Part shown: positions 44,669-52,990 of the stretch, piece after piece
How positions within the stretch are numbered: position 1 is the first letter of the stretch
Layout: every line of letters begins with the position of its first letter
Notes under the pieces: generated by a model
Seen by the model: only the letters and a program-made list of their open reading frames with translations
Databases searched by the model: none
Told to the model about the DNA's origin: nothing
Translations under genes and position numbers: made by a program
DNA from: Acholeplasma equirhinis
GTDB lineage: Bacteria; Bacillota_I; Bacilli_A; Acholeplasmatales; Acholeplasmataceae
Direction of reading: 5' to 3'
Length of the DNA stretch: 64,000 nucleotides
NCBI RefSeq assembly: GCF_017052655.1
Contig: NZ_JAFIDC010000001.1
Location: 186,001-250,000 of the forward strand

Positions 44669-45058
44669 TTATTTTGTAAAAGCACACACTTCAAAATGAT
44701 GATCATCTAAATCCTTGAAGGTTCTAATATACATGAAGTCATAAATATCTGGTTTAGAGATTTCCCCACCAAATTGTTTAACTTTATCACAGATTCTATC
44801 AACATCTTCTTTAGTTTCAACTTCAAACGTGAAGAGTGCTTCATTTGCGTGTTTTGAATTTGTTAGTTCTTTCTTCGTGAAACCTTTAAATTTATCTGGA
44901 GTCATCAGCATGATATATAAATTTTCACCAGCTTTTAAGCATGAGTTCGAATCATCTGAAAATTCCTTAACTAATTCTAAACCTAAACCAACAAAAAAAG
45001 CTCTTGATTTTTGCACATCATTTGTAGCTAAATTAATGAAAACACCTTTTGCATTCAT
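44669..45058 (-). CDS. VOC family protein (glyoxalase/bleomycin-resistance fold)
   Basis: 129-residue metalloenzyme-fold protein of the vicinal oxygen chelate superfamily. Marks: VFINLATNDVQKSRAFFVGLGLE at the N-terminus and the closing DLDDHHFEV. The metal-ligand set is partial, so the reaction is unknown; relatives act in aldehyde or drug detoxification. TGGAGG ribosome site before ATG 45058. Confidence 0.88.
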   Translation of the reverse strand: MNAKGVFINLATNDVQKSRAFFVGLGLELVKEFSDDSNSCLKAGENLYIMLMTPDKFKGFTKKELTNSKHANEALFTFEVETKEDVDRICDKVKQFGGEISKPDIYDFMYIRTFKDLDDHHFEVCAFTK

Positions 45059-45187
45059 AATAAAACCTCCAATTTAATATATCCTTATTCTATTACTATG
45101 GGATATATCATGCACAGTATTTACATTTCTATTATTTATAAATAAGTCATTTAGTGATATACTCTAAATATATTTAGAGGTATCTAT

Positions 45188-46096
45188 ATGGTTTATGATA
45201 GATTAAAGGAAGCATTTGATATTGTGGGTTGTATCGATGCAGATAGATATTTAAAGAAGAAGTTTGATGCAAATCTTATTGGATACGAATCCATTTTTGT
45301 TGTTGGACTTGGATATCCAAATGTTTATCTTAAACAAGAAAAAGATAAACTTTTAGCCTCTATGTATACATATGGATATGATTATCATGATGTCATCAAA
45401 ACACTGATGCATGAATCACTTAAAGATTTAGATATAGAATATAAAGTTTTAGTTGATAATCATACCATCAGTGAACGTAAATGTTTAGAAATGACTGGAC
45501 TTGCTTTTCATGGTAAAAACAACTTAATGATCAATAAAGATTTAGGTAGTTATTTCTTTATCGGTTTAGTTTTAACCAAAGAAAAATTTCCTGAAGTGAT
45601 TGAAGAAAATACACTTTCTTGTGGAGAATGCGATATTTGTATCAAAGCATGCCCAGTTGGTGCCTTAACTGATGGTTTTGATTGGGATAAGTGTATGAGT
45701 GGATATAATCAAGAAAAACGTTCTTTAACCGATTATGAAATTGAAAAGAACATGTACTTACTTGGTTGTGATATATGTCAACGTGTGTGTCCATTTAATA
45801 AAGGCGTTCAATCAGATCATGTTGAAGCCTTTAGAGCAAAACCTACAGCTTATGTGATTATCCAGGATTTATTTGATTTAACAAATAAAGAATTTATGGC
45901 TAAGTACGGAAAACATGCATATACGTGGCGAGGTAAAACAATTCTATTAAGAAATGCACTTACTTTATTACTTAGACAAAAAAATCCAAAATATAACGAA
46001 GATATTAAAAAGACATTGAATGATCCAAAATATCCGGAATGGTATAAAAAGGATGCGTCAAATATTTTAGAGAAATTAGATAAATTTGAAATATAA
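45188..46096 (+). CDS. queG: Epoxyqueuosine reductase QueG
   Basis: Last step of queuosine synthesis in tRNA, reducing epoxyqueuosine with cobalamin and two [4Fe-4S] clusters. 302 residues: cluster motifs CGECDICIKACPVGAL and CDICQRVCPFN with C in DKCMSGYNQ; no C-terminal HEAT extension apart from the last 60 residues. Shorter than E. coli QueG (about 380) at the N-terminus. No other queuosine gene is nearby. Confidence 0.92.
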   Translation: MVYDRLKEAFDIVGCIDADRYLKKKFDANLIGYESIFVVGLGYPNVYLKQEKDKLLASMYTYGYDYHDVIKTLMHESLKDLDIEYKVLVDNHTISERKCLEMTGLAFHGKNNLMINKDLGSYFFIGLVLTKEKFPEVIEENTLSCGECDICIKACPVGALTDGFDWDKCMSGYNQEKRSLTDYEIEKNMYLLGCDICQRVCPFNKGVQSDHVEAFRAKPTAYVIIQDLFDLTNKEFMAKYGKHAYTWRGKTILLRNALTLLLRQKNPKYNEDIKKTLNDPKYPEWYKKDASNILEKLDKFEI

Positions 46097-46119
46097 CTAC
46101 CTGAACACAGGTAGTTTTT
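46095..46119 (+). terminator. queG terminator
   Basis: 9-bp stem AACTACCTG (46095-46103) / CAGGTAGTT (46108-46116), loop AACA, then Ts. Confidence 0.88.
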
Positions 46120-46255
46120 ATTTAACAATTTATTATCAAAAAAAATTCTGATTTCAACTATTAAGTGACCATTCACACGGTTATTTTTTTTATGCAATCT
46201 TTCTTTGAAAAAACCGAATCTTAAGTATAATAGGTATACGAATGGAGGGCTGGAA

Positions 46256-46627
46256 ATGACAAACTTTACTTATCCTGCTAACTGTGGCAATTCTCCTAAA
46301 TTACTTAGAGTAATCGAAATTGTGGATCGATACTTTAAAGGTATGCCAATTGATTTCGAAAGTTACTTTGAACCAACATGTATCATTGAAGTTACAAAAG
46401 AGATTATTTTTGGTGGTATTGAACAAATTAGAGAAAGTACTTCAAAGTTTAATTCGAAATTATCAAGTGTTGAGTTTATAGATTTGTTGTCTCATGGTAA
46501 TTTAGTTTCAGTGTTTGGGAAATTAGAACTAAATGATTTAACTTACGAGTTTGGGTTACTAGCTAGATACAAAGGTCATAAATCAGGTTCTAAATTAAGT
46601 TATGTTAAACTATATTTAGTTAAATGA
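46256..46627 (+). CDS. NTF2-like (SnoaL-fold) protein
   Basis: 123-residue protein matching the cone-shaped NTF2-like fold pattern: NCGNSPK at the N-terminus (a mark of this Firmicute group), a helix, then FEPTCIIEV..GGIEQIRE. Catalytic residues cannot be assigned and the function is unknown. ATG 46256 is chosen because GGAGGG precedes it; upstream codons in the frame cover the promoter (-10 TATAAT 46226-46231). Confidence 0.75.
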   Translation: MTNFTYPANCGNSPKLLRVIEIVDRYFKGMPIDFESYFEPTCIIEVTKEIIFGGIEQIRESTSKFNSKLSSVEFIDLLSHGNLVSVFGKLELNDLTYEFGLLARYKGHKSGSKLSYVKLYLVK

Positions 46628-46640
46628 AAGGAAGATTGAA

Positions 46641-47339
46641 ATGACAATTGAAGTATGGAGTGATTTTGTATGTCCGTTTTGTTATATTGGGAAAAGAAAA
46701 TTAGAAAAGGCACTCAGTCAATTTTCAAGAAAAAATGAAGTTAAAGTCATTTTTAAAGCATATGAACTGAATCCTAATGCACCAAAACATAATGATAAAG
46801 TTGGATATGAAGCATTCGCTTCATTAAAAGGTGTATCTCTTGCAGAAGCAAAACGCATGAATGATTATGTCACACAAATGGCTGCAGATTATGATCTTTT
46901 CTATCAAATGGATAAAGCGCATTTAACTTCAAGTTTTGATGCACATCGTTTAGCTAAATGGGCAAGAACTTACAATAAAGAAAAAGCTTTAACAGAAAAG
47001 TTTATGGATGCATATTTTACCAAGGGTGAAAATCTTGCTGATTACAGCACTTTAGCTAAACTTGTAGGTGAAGTCGGACTGAATACCGATGAAGCTTTAA
47101 ATGTACTTAATAATGGTGACTTTGAAGATGTTGTTGAAGAAGAAATCGGAATGGCTGAAAGTTTTGGAATTCGTGGTGTACCATTCTTTGTCTTTAATAG
47201 AAAATATGCAATATCTGGTGCGCAACCGGATTCACAATTCCTTCTAGCTTTAAATAAAATGGCAGAAGATACACCAAAATTTGAATCCTTAGACACAGAT
47301 GAAGAAATGTTATGTACAGATGAAGGGTGCGAGATTTAA
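46641..47339 (+). CDS. DsbA family oxidoreductase, FrnE-like
   Basis: Cytosolic thioredoxin-fold protein of the FrnE group, acting on disulfides, often in oxidative stress. 232 residues: active site CPFC at residues 11-14 (SDFVCPFCYIGK), helical insert, cis-Pro loop RGVPFFVFN, and a C-terminal pair C-x4-C (CTDEGC) like the second redox motif of FrnE. AAAGGAAG site. Follows the NTF2-like gene by 13 bases. Confidence 0.93.
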   Translation: MTIEVWSDFVCPFCYIGKRKLEKALSQFSRKNEVKVIFKAYELNPNAPKHNDKVGYEAFASLKGVSLAEAKRMNDYVTQMAADYDLFYQMDKAHLTSSFDAHRLAKWARTYNKEKALTEKFMDAYFTKGENLADYSTLAKLVGEVGLNTDEALNVLNNGDFEDVVEEEIGMAESFGIRGVPFFVFNRKYAISGAQPDSQFLLALNKMAEDTPKFESLDTDEEMLCTDEGCEI

Positions 47340-47357
47340 TGCTTGCATCCTTTTTTT
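47323..47357 (+). terminator. Terminator overlapping the frnE stop
   Basis: 11-bp stem AAGGGTGCGAG (47323-47333) / CTTGCATCCTT (47342-47352) with two G-T pairs, then Ts; the upstream arm encodes the last residues of the gene. Confidence 0.75.
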
Positions 47358-47430
47358 ATCTCTAGAAATGGATTATCATTGTATAATAAATTTAACGATT
47401 CATTACTATTTATAAAAGGAAACCATTCAT

Positions 47431-48726
47431 ATGAAGAAAGTTAATTTATTTTTCACTGCAATGATTTTGTTTTTGCTTGTTGCATGTACTGAAAAAAGTT
47501 ATGCATATGTCATTGATAAATCTAATTATCAAGACTTTATTAAAGTTATTGTAACAACTTATAATTTTGAACTTAAAATTGAAGTCTCTGCTAGAGATGA
47601 GTTTATGATTGATGATCTAGAATTAGATTTAAGCGTTAATTTAAAAAGTGACTTCTTCGGTAATAGTACAAGAAATTATCACATTACATTTACAAATGCT
47701 AAAGAAGAAATCATCATTGAAAGTACTTTAGCTAATTATCAATCACATACTGTGAATGTATTATTTGGTGTGGTAAGTTCTGAGACATATCAAAATGATG
47801 CTTTAATAGAATCACAAAAGACATTACTTGATTTGTTTTACCAAACAAAACCATTTAGAGATGCGAATAATTCTAAAATGGTGATGGAATTAGATTCATC
47901 AGTAATGGAAATGTCTACAACGACGATTCTACAAAAAGAACCTTTTTATCTTGCATCATTTATGTATGATCAAGCAGTCATTGTAGAATCAATTGACGAT
48001 ACAATCATTGAACGTACATTTGATTTCATTGAAGGAAATAATCAAAATAAAGTCTTTTATCAGTACATCAATGATTATAGTGAAATGAATCCCAAAGTAA
48101 TTGATTATTTAATTCAACAAAATTCATTCTCTCTACTTGGCTTTACTACTAACTTGGAGTACTCATATCAAAATAATCAATTTATTATTAAAGGAGACAT
48201 TAGAAATCTTTTAAATGAGATGATCGATGATCCCGATATGATTGAAATGATTGAATCTATGTTTAAAGAAACAGGCATCGAATTTAAAATAACTGTTTCA
48301 AACACGTTAAAAATAGAAATAATGATGGATTTTGATGTTATAGATATAAATATCAATATGACATATGACAAAGGTTATAGCGAAAAATTTGATACGACTA
48401 AATATATTGAATTTACATATTTAGAACAATTTGCTAAATTACTTGAATTGGGTAAAGAATATGATTCTGAATTAATTGTTTCAGGTATTGGTAGTGTATT
48501 TCAAATTGAGGTACCAGTTGAAGGTCAATATGAAATTACGATGCCTATGAATTTAAATCACTCGATTTCAGGTAATCATAGATTTGATGAAATTACTGAA
48601 GATCTTGAAAATAATACCTTTACATATACATATACATTTTTTGGTGAAGATAAATTTTACATGAATGTTGCAAGTTTTTATGAGTATTATGTATTTGGTT
48701 ACTTTAAAATTGAAAAAGTACAATAA
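47431..48726 (+). CDS. Lipoprotein of unknown function
   Basis: 431 residues with a lipoprotein signal (KKVNLFFTAMILFLLVAC, Cys about residue 19). The mature chain is acidic and mostly beta, with an amphipathic stretch around NEMIDDPDMIEMIESMF. Size and pattern resemble large surface lipoproteins of acholeplasmas, but no domain is recognised. AAAAGGAAA site before ATG 47431; monocistronic. Confidence 0.78.
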   Translation: MKKVNLFFTAMILFLLVACTEKSYAYVIDKSNYQDFIKVIVTTYNFELKIEVSARDEFMIDDLELDLSVNLKSDFFGNSTRNYHITFTNAKEEIIIESTLANYQSHTVNVLFGVVSSETYQNDALIESQKTLLDLFYQTKPFRDANNSKMVMELDSSVMEMSTTTILQKEPFYLASFMYDQAVIVESIDDTIIERTFDFIEGNNQNKVFYQYINDYSEMNPKVIDYLIQQNSFSLLGFTTNLEYSYQNNQFIIKGDIRNLLNEMIDDPDMIEMIESMFKETGIEFKITVSNTLKIEIMMDFDVIDININMTYDKGYSEKFDTTKYIEFTYLEQFAKLLELGKEYDSELIVSGIGSVFQIEVPVEGQYEITMPMNLNHSISGNHRFDEITEDLENNTFTYTYTFFGEDKFYMNVASFYEYYVFGYFKIEKVQ

Positions 48727-48780
48727 ATGATAAAATATATTTAAGTATTTTTTAGATGAATTTGTTAACTTTTGATAGGG

Positions 48781-48809
48781 TTGACAATAAAGATGAATTC
48801 ATCTATAAT
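48781..48809 (+). promoter_or_regulatory. Consensus promoter of the EIIA gene
   Basis: Perfect TTGACA (48781-48786), 17-base spacer, TATAAT (48804-48809). Confidence 0.92.
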
Positions 48810-48834
48810 CTATGCGTTATCAAAGAAGGTATAT

Positions 48835-49275
48835 ATGAAAACTTTAGAATTAAAGCATATTGAATTAAATATTAAATTAAATACAAAAGATGAAATTTTT
48901 GATTTTCTAGCAACTAAAATGTATTCACTCGCTAGAATTACAAGCATTGATGATTTTGAAAAAGCATTATTAAAACGTGAAAAAGAAATTACAACAGGTA
49001 TTGGGGAAGGGATTGCAATCCCGCATACTAAAGATATCTCTGTTTTATTCCCAACACTTTTATATTTAAGACTGGATAAACCTATTGATTATGATGCACT
49101 CGATAAACTTCCTGTGACAGATATCTTTTTAATCGCAATGCCTAACTCTTATCAAAAAGAACATTTAGAAATGTTAAGTAAGATTGCAACTATGCTCCTT
49201 GAAAAGAAAGAAGCACTGTTAAAACTTACAGATAAGCAAGAAATTTTTGATTTAATCAATACATCGATCAAATAA
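48835..49275 (+). CDS. PTS sugar transporter EIIA (fructose/mannitol type)
   Basis: Phosphocarrier domain of the PEP-dependent sugar PTS, or its regulatory PtsN relative. 146 residues with the phospho-His motif GIAIPHTK and the family's LPVTDIFLIAMP stretch. A longer frame from 48772 would start before the consensus promoter, so ATG 48835 (AGAAGG site) is chosen. It stands alone without EIIB/EIIC, which suggests either regulation or service to a distant permease; ptsI in this window (58249) would phosphorylate HPr for it. Confidence 0.9.
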   Translation: MKTLELKHIELNIKLNTKDEIFDFLATKMYSLARITSIDDFEKALLKREKEITTGIGEGIAIPHTKDISVLFPTLLYLRLDKPIDYDALDKLPVTDIFLIAMPNSYQKEHLEMLSKIATMLLEKKEALLKLTDKQEIFDLINTSIK

Positions 49276-49280
49276 CAAAT

Positions 49281-49307
49281 AAGGAACTTTCAAGGTTCCT
49301 TTTCTTT
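49281..49307 (+). terminator. EIIA terminator
   Basis: 7-bp stem AAGGAAC (49281-49287) / GTTCCTT (49295-49301), followed by a T-rich run. Confidence 0.75.
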
Positions 49308-49345
49308 TTAGTCTGTCGATGTGTTAAAATAAATTTGAGGTACTT

Positions 49346-49855
49346 ATGAGAATAGATTTTTGGTTTGATTTTAATAAAGATTCTTATCAAACATTGATAA
49401 ATTTGAATGATGCATTAGATAGTTTCAGACATCAAGCAGATGTCTCTGTTTTTTATCGTTCAAGTGTAAAGGATGAAAAGAATTTCTATCTTCATGCAAT
49501 CTACCACTACGGTCGTAAAAAAGAACTTGATAAAAGTTTTATGATTAAACTTTTTGAACTTGCAATACTTGAAAAAAGTAAAGAAGAAATCATAGCGGTT
49601 CTTTCAGTGACTTATCAATTAAATCTAAAAGATTTATCTTTAGCACCACTTGATGAAAAATACAAAAAGATTGTTTTAAATCAAATGGAACATGCAGCAT
49701 TAAATAAAATAAATATCACACCAACGTTAACTTTTAGTCATGGTTTAAGACTAACTGGTTTAAATAACAAAGATGAGATTAAAAATGTACTCATTGCTAT
49801 GTATGAAAAAGAGATGGGAATTGAGTATTGTGACTCTGGAGATTGTGAAAGATGA
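49346..49855 (+). CDS. Degenerate DsbA/FrnE-like protein lacking the active CxxC
   Basis: 169 residues that align in outline with the FrnE-like protein at 46641: RIDFWFDF at the start matches TIEVWSDF, but the following CPFC is replaced by NKDSY; the cis-Pro region NITPTLTFSHGLRLTG and the C-terminal pair C-x4-C (CDSGDC, same spacing) are kept. So the N-terminal redox site is lost while the tail cysteines remain. Possibly a regulator or a chaperone-like paralogue. GAGG ribosome site before ATG 49346. Confidence 0.72.
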   Translation: MRIDFWFDFNKDSYQTLINLNDALDSFRHQADVSVFYRSSVKDEKNFYLHAIYHYGRKKELDKSFMIKLFELAILEKSKEEIIAVLSVTYQLNLKDLSLAPLDEKYKKIVLNQMEHAALNKINITPTLTFSHGLRLTGLNNKDEIKNVLIAMYEKEMGIEYCDSGDCER

Positions 49856-49875
49856 TGTGATATGCATCTTTTTTT
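49848..49875 (+). terminator. Terminator overlapping the gene end
   Basis: 7-bp stem AAAGATG (49848-49854) / CATCTTT (49865-49871) followed by Ts. Confidence 0.75.
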
Positions 49876-49954
49876 GTATTATTCATTAAATAATTTTCTT
49901 TTGTGGTATACTTAACAAGGTTTAAAAAACAAATTTATTGTAAAAAGGATTATT

Positions 49955-51565
49955 ATGTCGATTTTATTTCAAGATTTTCAAATTAGAACTTCAACTAAAG
50001 AAGCATTAGCTGCTTTAGGATTTGATGTTCCAACCCCTATTCAAGAAAAAGCTATTCCTGTAATTTTAGAAGGTTTAGATATTATTGGTCAAGCACAAAC
50101 TGGGACTGGGAAGACTTTTGCGTATGCAATTCCAATGGTGGAACGCATCGATCCAAAAGTCAACAAAATTCAAGGGTTGATTTTAACACCAACCAGAGAA
50201 TTAAGTATGCAAGTTTACAAAGAGATTTTAAAACTTATTAAATTCTATCCAAGTTTAAAAGCTACAACAATTGTTGGTGGTGAATCTTATGACCGTCAAT
50301 TTAGAGCTTTAAGTCAAAATCCACACATCATTGTTGGTACACCAGGTCGTATCATTGACCATATCAACCGTGCGACAGTTGATTTTTCACACTTATCTAT
50401 GCTTGCATTAGATGAAGCTGATGAAATGTTAAAAATGGGTTTCCAAGAAGACTTAGAAACTATTTTAAAAACTACACCAACATCACGTCAAACTGTTTTA
50501 TTTTCAGCAACCATGCCACCGTTTATTAAAAAGATTGCTAAGGTTTATCAAAAGGACCCACAATCAATTAAAATTGAAGCGGAAAGTTTAACTGTTGAAA
50601 ACATTGAACAATCATACTTTATTGTTAAAGATGATGATAAAGCTAAATTACTTAAGCGTTTAATTGATTTAGAAAATCCTAAATCAGCAATCATTTTCTG
50701 TAATACAAAAGCAGATGTTGATAGAATTGCTTTAGCGCTACAAGATGAAAGATATAATGTCGATAGTTTACATGGTGATTTAAAACAATCACAACGTAAC
50801 TATGTTATGTCTCGTTTCCGTAACAAACAACTTGCAATCTTAATTGCAACCGATGTTGCTGCACGTGGTCTTGATGTTTCTGATGTTGAAGTTGTCATCA
50901 ACTATGACTTACCACAACAAGATGAAGTGTATGTCCATAGAATTGGTCGTACAGGACGTGCAGGTAAGAAAGGTAAAGCTTATTCATTCGTAACACCACG
51001 TAAACAAAGAAACTTAAAGATGTTAGAAGTGTTTACAGGTAAAGAAATTAAGAAATTAGCTATTCCTGATCAAGATGCAATCTATCTAGAAAGATTAAAA
51101 CGTTTCAAACATGATTTAAAGATTTCAATTAAAAAAGAAGTGCCTAATCATGTGTTATTGCTTTCTGATTTCATCAATGATGAAGAAACATTAAAACAAT
51201 TAATTAATCATTTATTAGATAATTCAATGCCTAAGATGAAGACTTACGATGATATCGAAGTTATCCAAGATAAAAAAGATAGAAATCGTCGTGAAGAAAG
51301 AGCGATGCCTGGTCAATCAGGTAGAACGGGTTATGACACATTTATGATCACACTTGGTCGTAAGGATGGTTTAAATCCACAAGGCTTATTTAAAGTCTTA
51401 GAAAAAGAATATGGTATCTATTCAAAACATGTTGGTGATATCAAACATATGAATAATGAAACCATCTTCGACTTAAAGAAAGATACTGCACACAGATTAA
51501 AACTAGGTAAAGTATTTAAACATCAAGGTAAAAATGTTAAAGTTTCCGCTTATCATAAGAAGTAA
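49955..51565 (+). CDS. DEAD-box RNA helicase with DbpA-type C-domain
   Basis: ATP-dependent RNA helicase for ribosome assembly or mRNA turnover (CshA/DbpA group). 536 residues: Q motif, AQTGTGKT, PTRELSMQV, TPGRI, DEADEML, SATM, and HRIGRTGRAG; a C-terminal RNA-binding domain (about 440-536, FMITLGRKDGLNPQGLFKVL) of the DbpA/DeaD type. Monocistronic. Confidence 0.94.
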   Translation: MSILFQDFQIRTSTKEALAALGFDVPTPIQEKAIPVILEGLDIIGQAQTGTGKTFAYAIPMVERIDPKVNKIQGLILTPTRELSMQVYKEILKLIKFYPSLKATTIVGGESYDRQFRALSQNPHIIVGTPGRIIDHINRATVDFSHLSMLALDEADEMLKMGFQEDLETILKTTPTSRQTVLFSATMPPFIKKIAKVYQKDPQSIKIEAESLTVENIEQSYFIVKDDDKAKLLKRLIDLENPKSAIIFCNTKADVDRIALALQDERYNVDSLHGDLKQSQRNYVMSRFRNKQLAILIATDVAARGLDVSDVEVVINYDLPQQDEVYVHRIGRTGRAGKKGKAYSFVTPRKQRNLKMLEVFTGKEIKKLAIPDQDAIYLERLKRFKHDLKISIKKEVPNHVLLLSDFINDEETLKQLINHLLDNSMPKMKTYDDIEVIQDKKDRNRREERAMPGQSGRTGYDTFMITLGRKDGLNPQGLFKVLEKEYGIYSKHVGDIKHMNNETIFDLKKDTAHRLKLGKVFKHQGKNVKVSAYHKK

Positions 51566-51592
51566 TCAATCTTAAAATAGGGGGGGGGTAAT

Positions 51593-52174
51593 TTGAGTAG
51601 AGTCATTCTGTACTTGGCAATGTCACTTGATGGTTATATTGCTGATAAAAATGAAGGATATAGTTTTTTAGAAAATTATTCTGATCCTGAGGTCTATGAT
51701 TTTGATTGTTTTATGAACCAAATTGGAACGATTATTATGGAGCGAGTAAGTTATCAGCAAATGTTAGAAAATTATGAAACATGGCCTTATAAGAATTACA
51801 AAACGTACGTTTACACAAAACAAACAGATTTAGTTGATCCTAATGTAGAATTTATTCAAAAAGACCCAAAAGTCTTATTGGATGAAATCAAACAAAATGA
51901 AACTAAAGATATCTGGTTATTTGGTGGTTCTCAAATTATTGATCTCTTTATTAAAGAGAACCTTGTTGATGCATATTGGATTTATTATGTACTAGAAGTT
52001 TTAGGGAAGGGTATTCCTTTATTCAAAAGACCACTACTTGATCAATTAGAAGTAGAGTCAACTAAAACTTATGGTCAAATTGTTGAGATTAAATTAAAAC
52101 CAAAAAAAAATAAAACCACTTTCGAGAGTGGTTTTTTTATCATCAATTATTGTCTTGCTACAATTCTTAATTGA
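51593..52174 (+). CDS. Dihydrofolate reductase-like (RibD C-domain) protein with suspect 3' end
   Basis: RibD C-terminal/DHFR-like reductase, YyaP-type. Marks: LYLAMSLDGYIA, GTIIMERVSYQQM, IWLFGGSQI. Starts at TTG 51593 behind a run of nine Gs (51580-51588) that may serve as the ribosome site. The frame runs through its own terminator (52111-52138) into the opposite gene; one extra A in the A-run at 52102-52110 would create a TAA just before the hairpin, giving about 172 residues, so the last 20 or so codons are probably not real (slippage, mutation or sequencing error). Function unknown. Confidence 0.8.
   Translation: MSRVILYLAMSLDGYIADKNEGYSFLENYSDPEVYDFDCFMNQIGTIIMERVSYQQMLENYETWPYKNYKTYVYTKQTDLVDPNVEFIQKDPKVLLDEIKQNETKDIWLFGGSQIIDLFIKENLVDAYWIYYVLEVLGKGIPLFKRPLLDQLEVESTKTYGQIVEIKLKPKKNKTTFESGFFIINYCLATILN
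52111..52138. terminator. Terminator inside the apparent reading-frame end
   Basis: 9-bp stem AAAACCACT (52111 region) / AGTGGTTTT with loop TTCGAG, then seven Ts. It lies between converging genes. Confidence 0.85.
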
Positions 52175-52638
52175 AACGTTATGTTTTTACCTGAAATTGC
52201 ATGAAATGCTTCCTCATCTTCAGGTTCAATTAATCTAACTTCAACCGTGATTTTCTCTAAATCTTCATCAATTTCAATATGATTTTCAACGATTGTAATT
52301 GATACAAGATTTGAATATAAGTCACTATCACCAATTTGAATATTTAAAGCTTCAGCGGTTAATGTAATATTTTGGTTTTTTAATTCTGAAACATCAATTG
52401 AGTAAGTTAAAGTGACAACCTCAGTTTGTCCTTTAAAAATTGCATAACCTTCAGGAACTAATTTTTCATTCGTTGATGTTGAAGGTGTTACATTTAATAT
52501 AATGGATTGATTTTTATATGAAAGTTTATTTTCACTTATACGTTGGGTTGATTGATGATCATCAAATGCTTTGAATCCAAAAGCAATTGACCCTGCAATA
52601 ATGGTAAGGATTACCATTATACTGAATATTTTTCTCAT
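52147..52638 (-). CDS. Secreted TasA/camelysin-like protein under a c-di-GMP riboswitch
   Basis: 163 residues: N-terminal signal or anchor helix (MRKIFSIMVILTIIAGSIAFG), then a beta-rich extracellular domain. The order of strands and the close, with VEVRLIEPEDEEAFHAISGKNITFQLRIVA, resembles the TasA/camelysin (CalY) fold of biofilm matrix proteins; that is a pattern resemblance, not a proven homology. The gene is preceded by a c-di-GMP-I riboswitch (52712-52790) and its ribosome site lies within a hairpin (52647-52666). Both argue for control by c-di-GMP, as in surface or matrix genes of other bacteria. Confidence 0.75.
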   Translation of the reverse strand: MRKIFSIMVILTIIAGSIAFGFKAFDDHQSTQRISENKLSYKNQSIILNVTPSTSTNEKLVPEGYAIFKGQTEVVTLTYSIDVSELKNQNITLTAEALNIQIGDSDLYSNLVSITIVENHIEIDEDLEKITVEVRLIEPEDEEAFHAISGKNITFQLRIVARQ

Positions 52639-52646
52639 GATTGATA

Positions 52647-52666
52647 CCTCATCTTTAAAAATGAGG
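52647..52666 (-). promoter_or_regulatory. Hairpin over the ribosome-binding site
   Basis: CCTCAT (52661-52666 on the minus-strand reading) pairs with ATGAGG, which contains the GAGG ribosome site eight bases before ATG 52638. It may hide the site and link the riboswitch to translation. Confidence 0.5.
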
Positions 52667-52711
52667 GCGACGAAATAATTTAATCTTTTTCCAACAAAAA
52701 AAGACTACTTT

Positions 52712-52790
52712 GAAGTTGCAACTGGCTGCCATTTCGTTTAGGCCCTATAGCTTTGCGTCCTTACGTTTCCGTAAGTTTGCCGATTTATCA
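52712..52790 (-). ncRNA. Cyclic di-GMP-I riboswitch (GEMM)
   Basis: On the minus strand the conserved core reads GGCAAAC, then a P2 stem CTTACG-GAAA-CGTAAG with GNRA tetraloop, GGACGCAAAGC, then TATAGGGCCTAAAC and finally TGGCAGCCAGTTGC: the standard order of the GEMM/c-di-GMP-I aptamer, including its ligand-binding junction GACGCAAAGC and the tetraloop receptor GGCCTAAA. A T-run follows the 3' side (52702-52696), suggesting a terminator-type expression platform in addition to the ribosome-site hairpin. A hairpin CAGAAG-ACAAG-CTTCTG stands on its 5' side. Confidence 0.95.
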
Positions 52791-52925
52791 GAAGCTTGTC
52801 TTCTGTCTTTAATAACATAATCCTACAGCCCGATTATATCATTATTATCAAGCGTTTTCATGAAAAAACGATAAATCTGATAATTATGGGAAAAAAATGT
52901 TGATTGCAAGGTAATAATTTGGTTC

Positions 52926-52961
52926 TTATAAATAGTATTTATAAAAAAATAATGTTACAAT
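52926..52961 (+). promoter_or_regulatory. jet operon promoter with palindromic operator
   Basis: Extended -10 TGTTACAAT (52953-52961). Overlapping the -35 position is a perfect 19-base palindrome TTATAAATAGTATTTATAA (52926-52944), a possible repressor site. It is A/T only, and such palindromes occur by chance in AT-rich DNA, so binding is a guess. Confidence 0.55.
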
Positions 52962-52990
52962 ATGGGGTATACCGACAAGGAGGATTTTTG

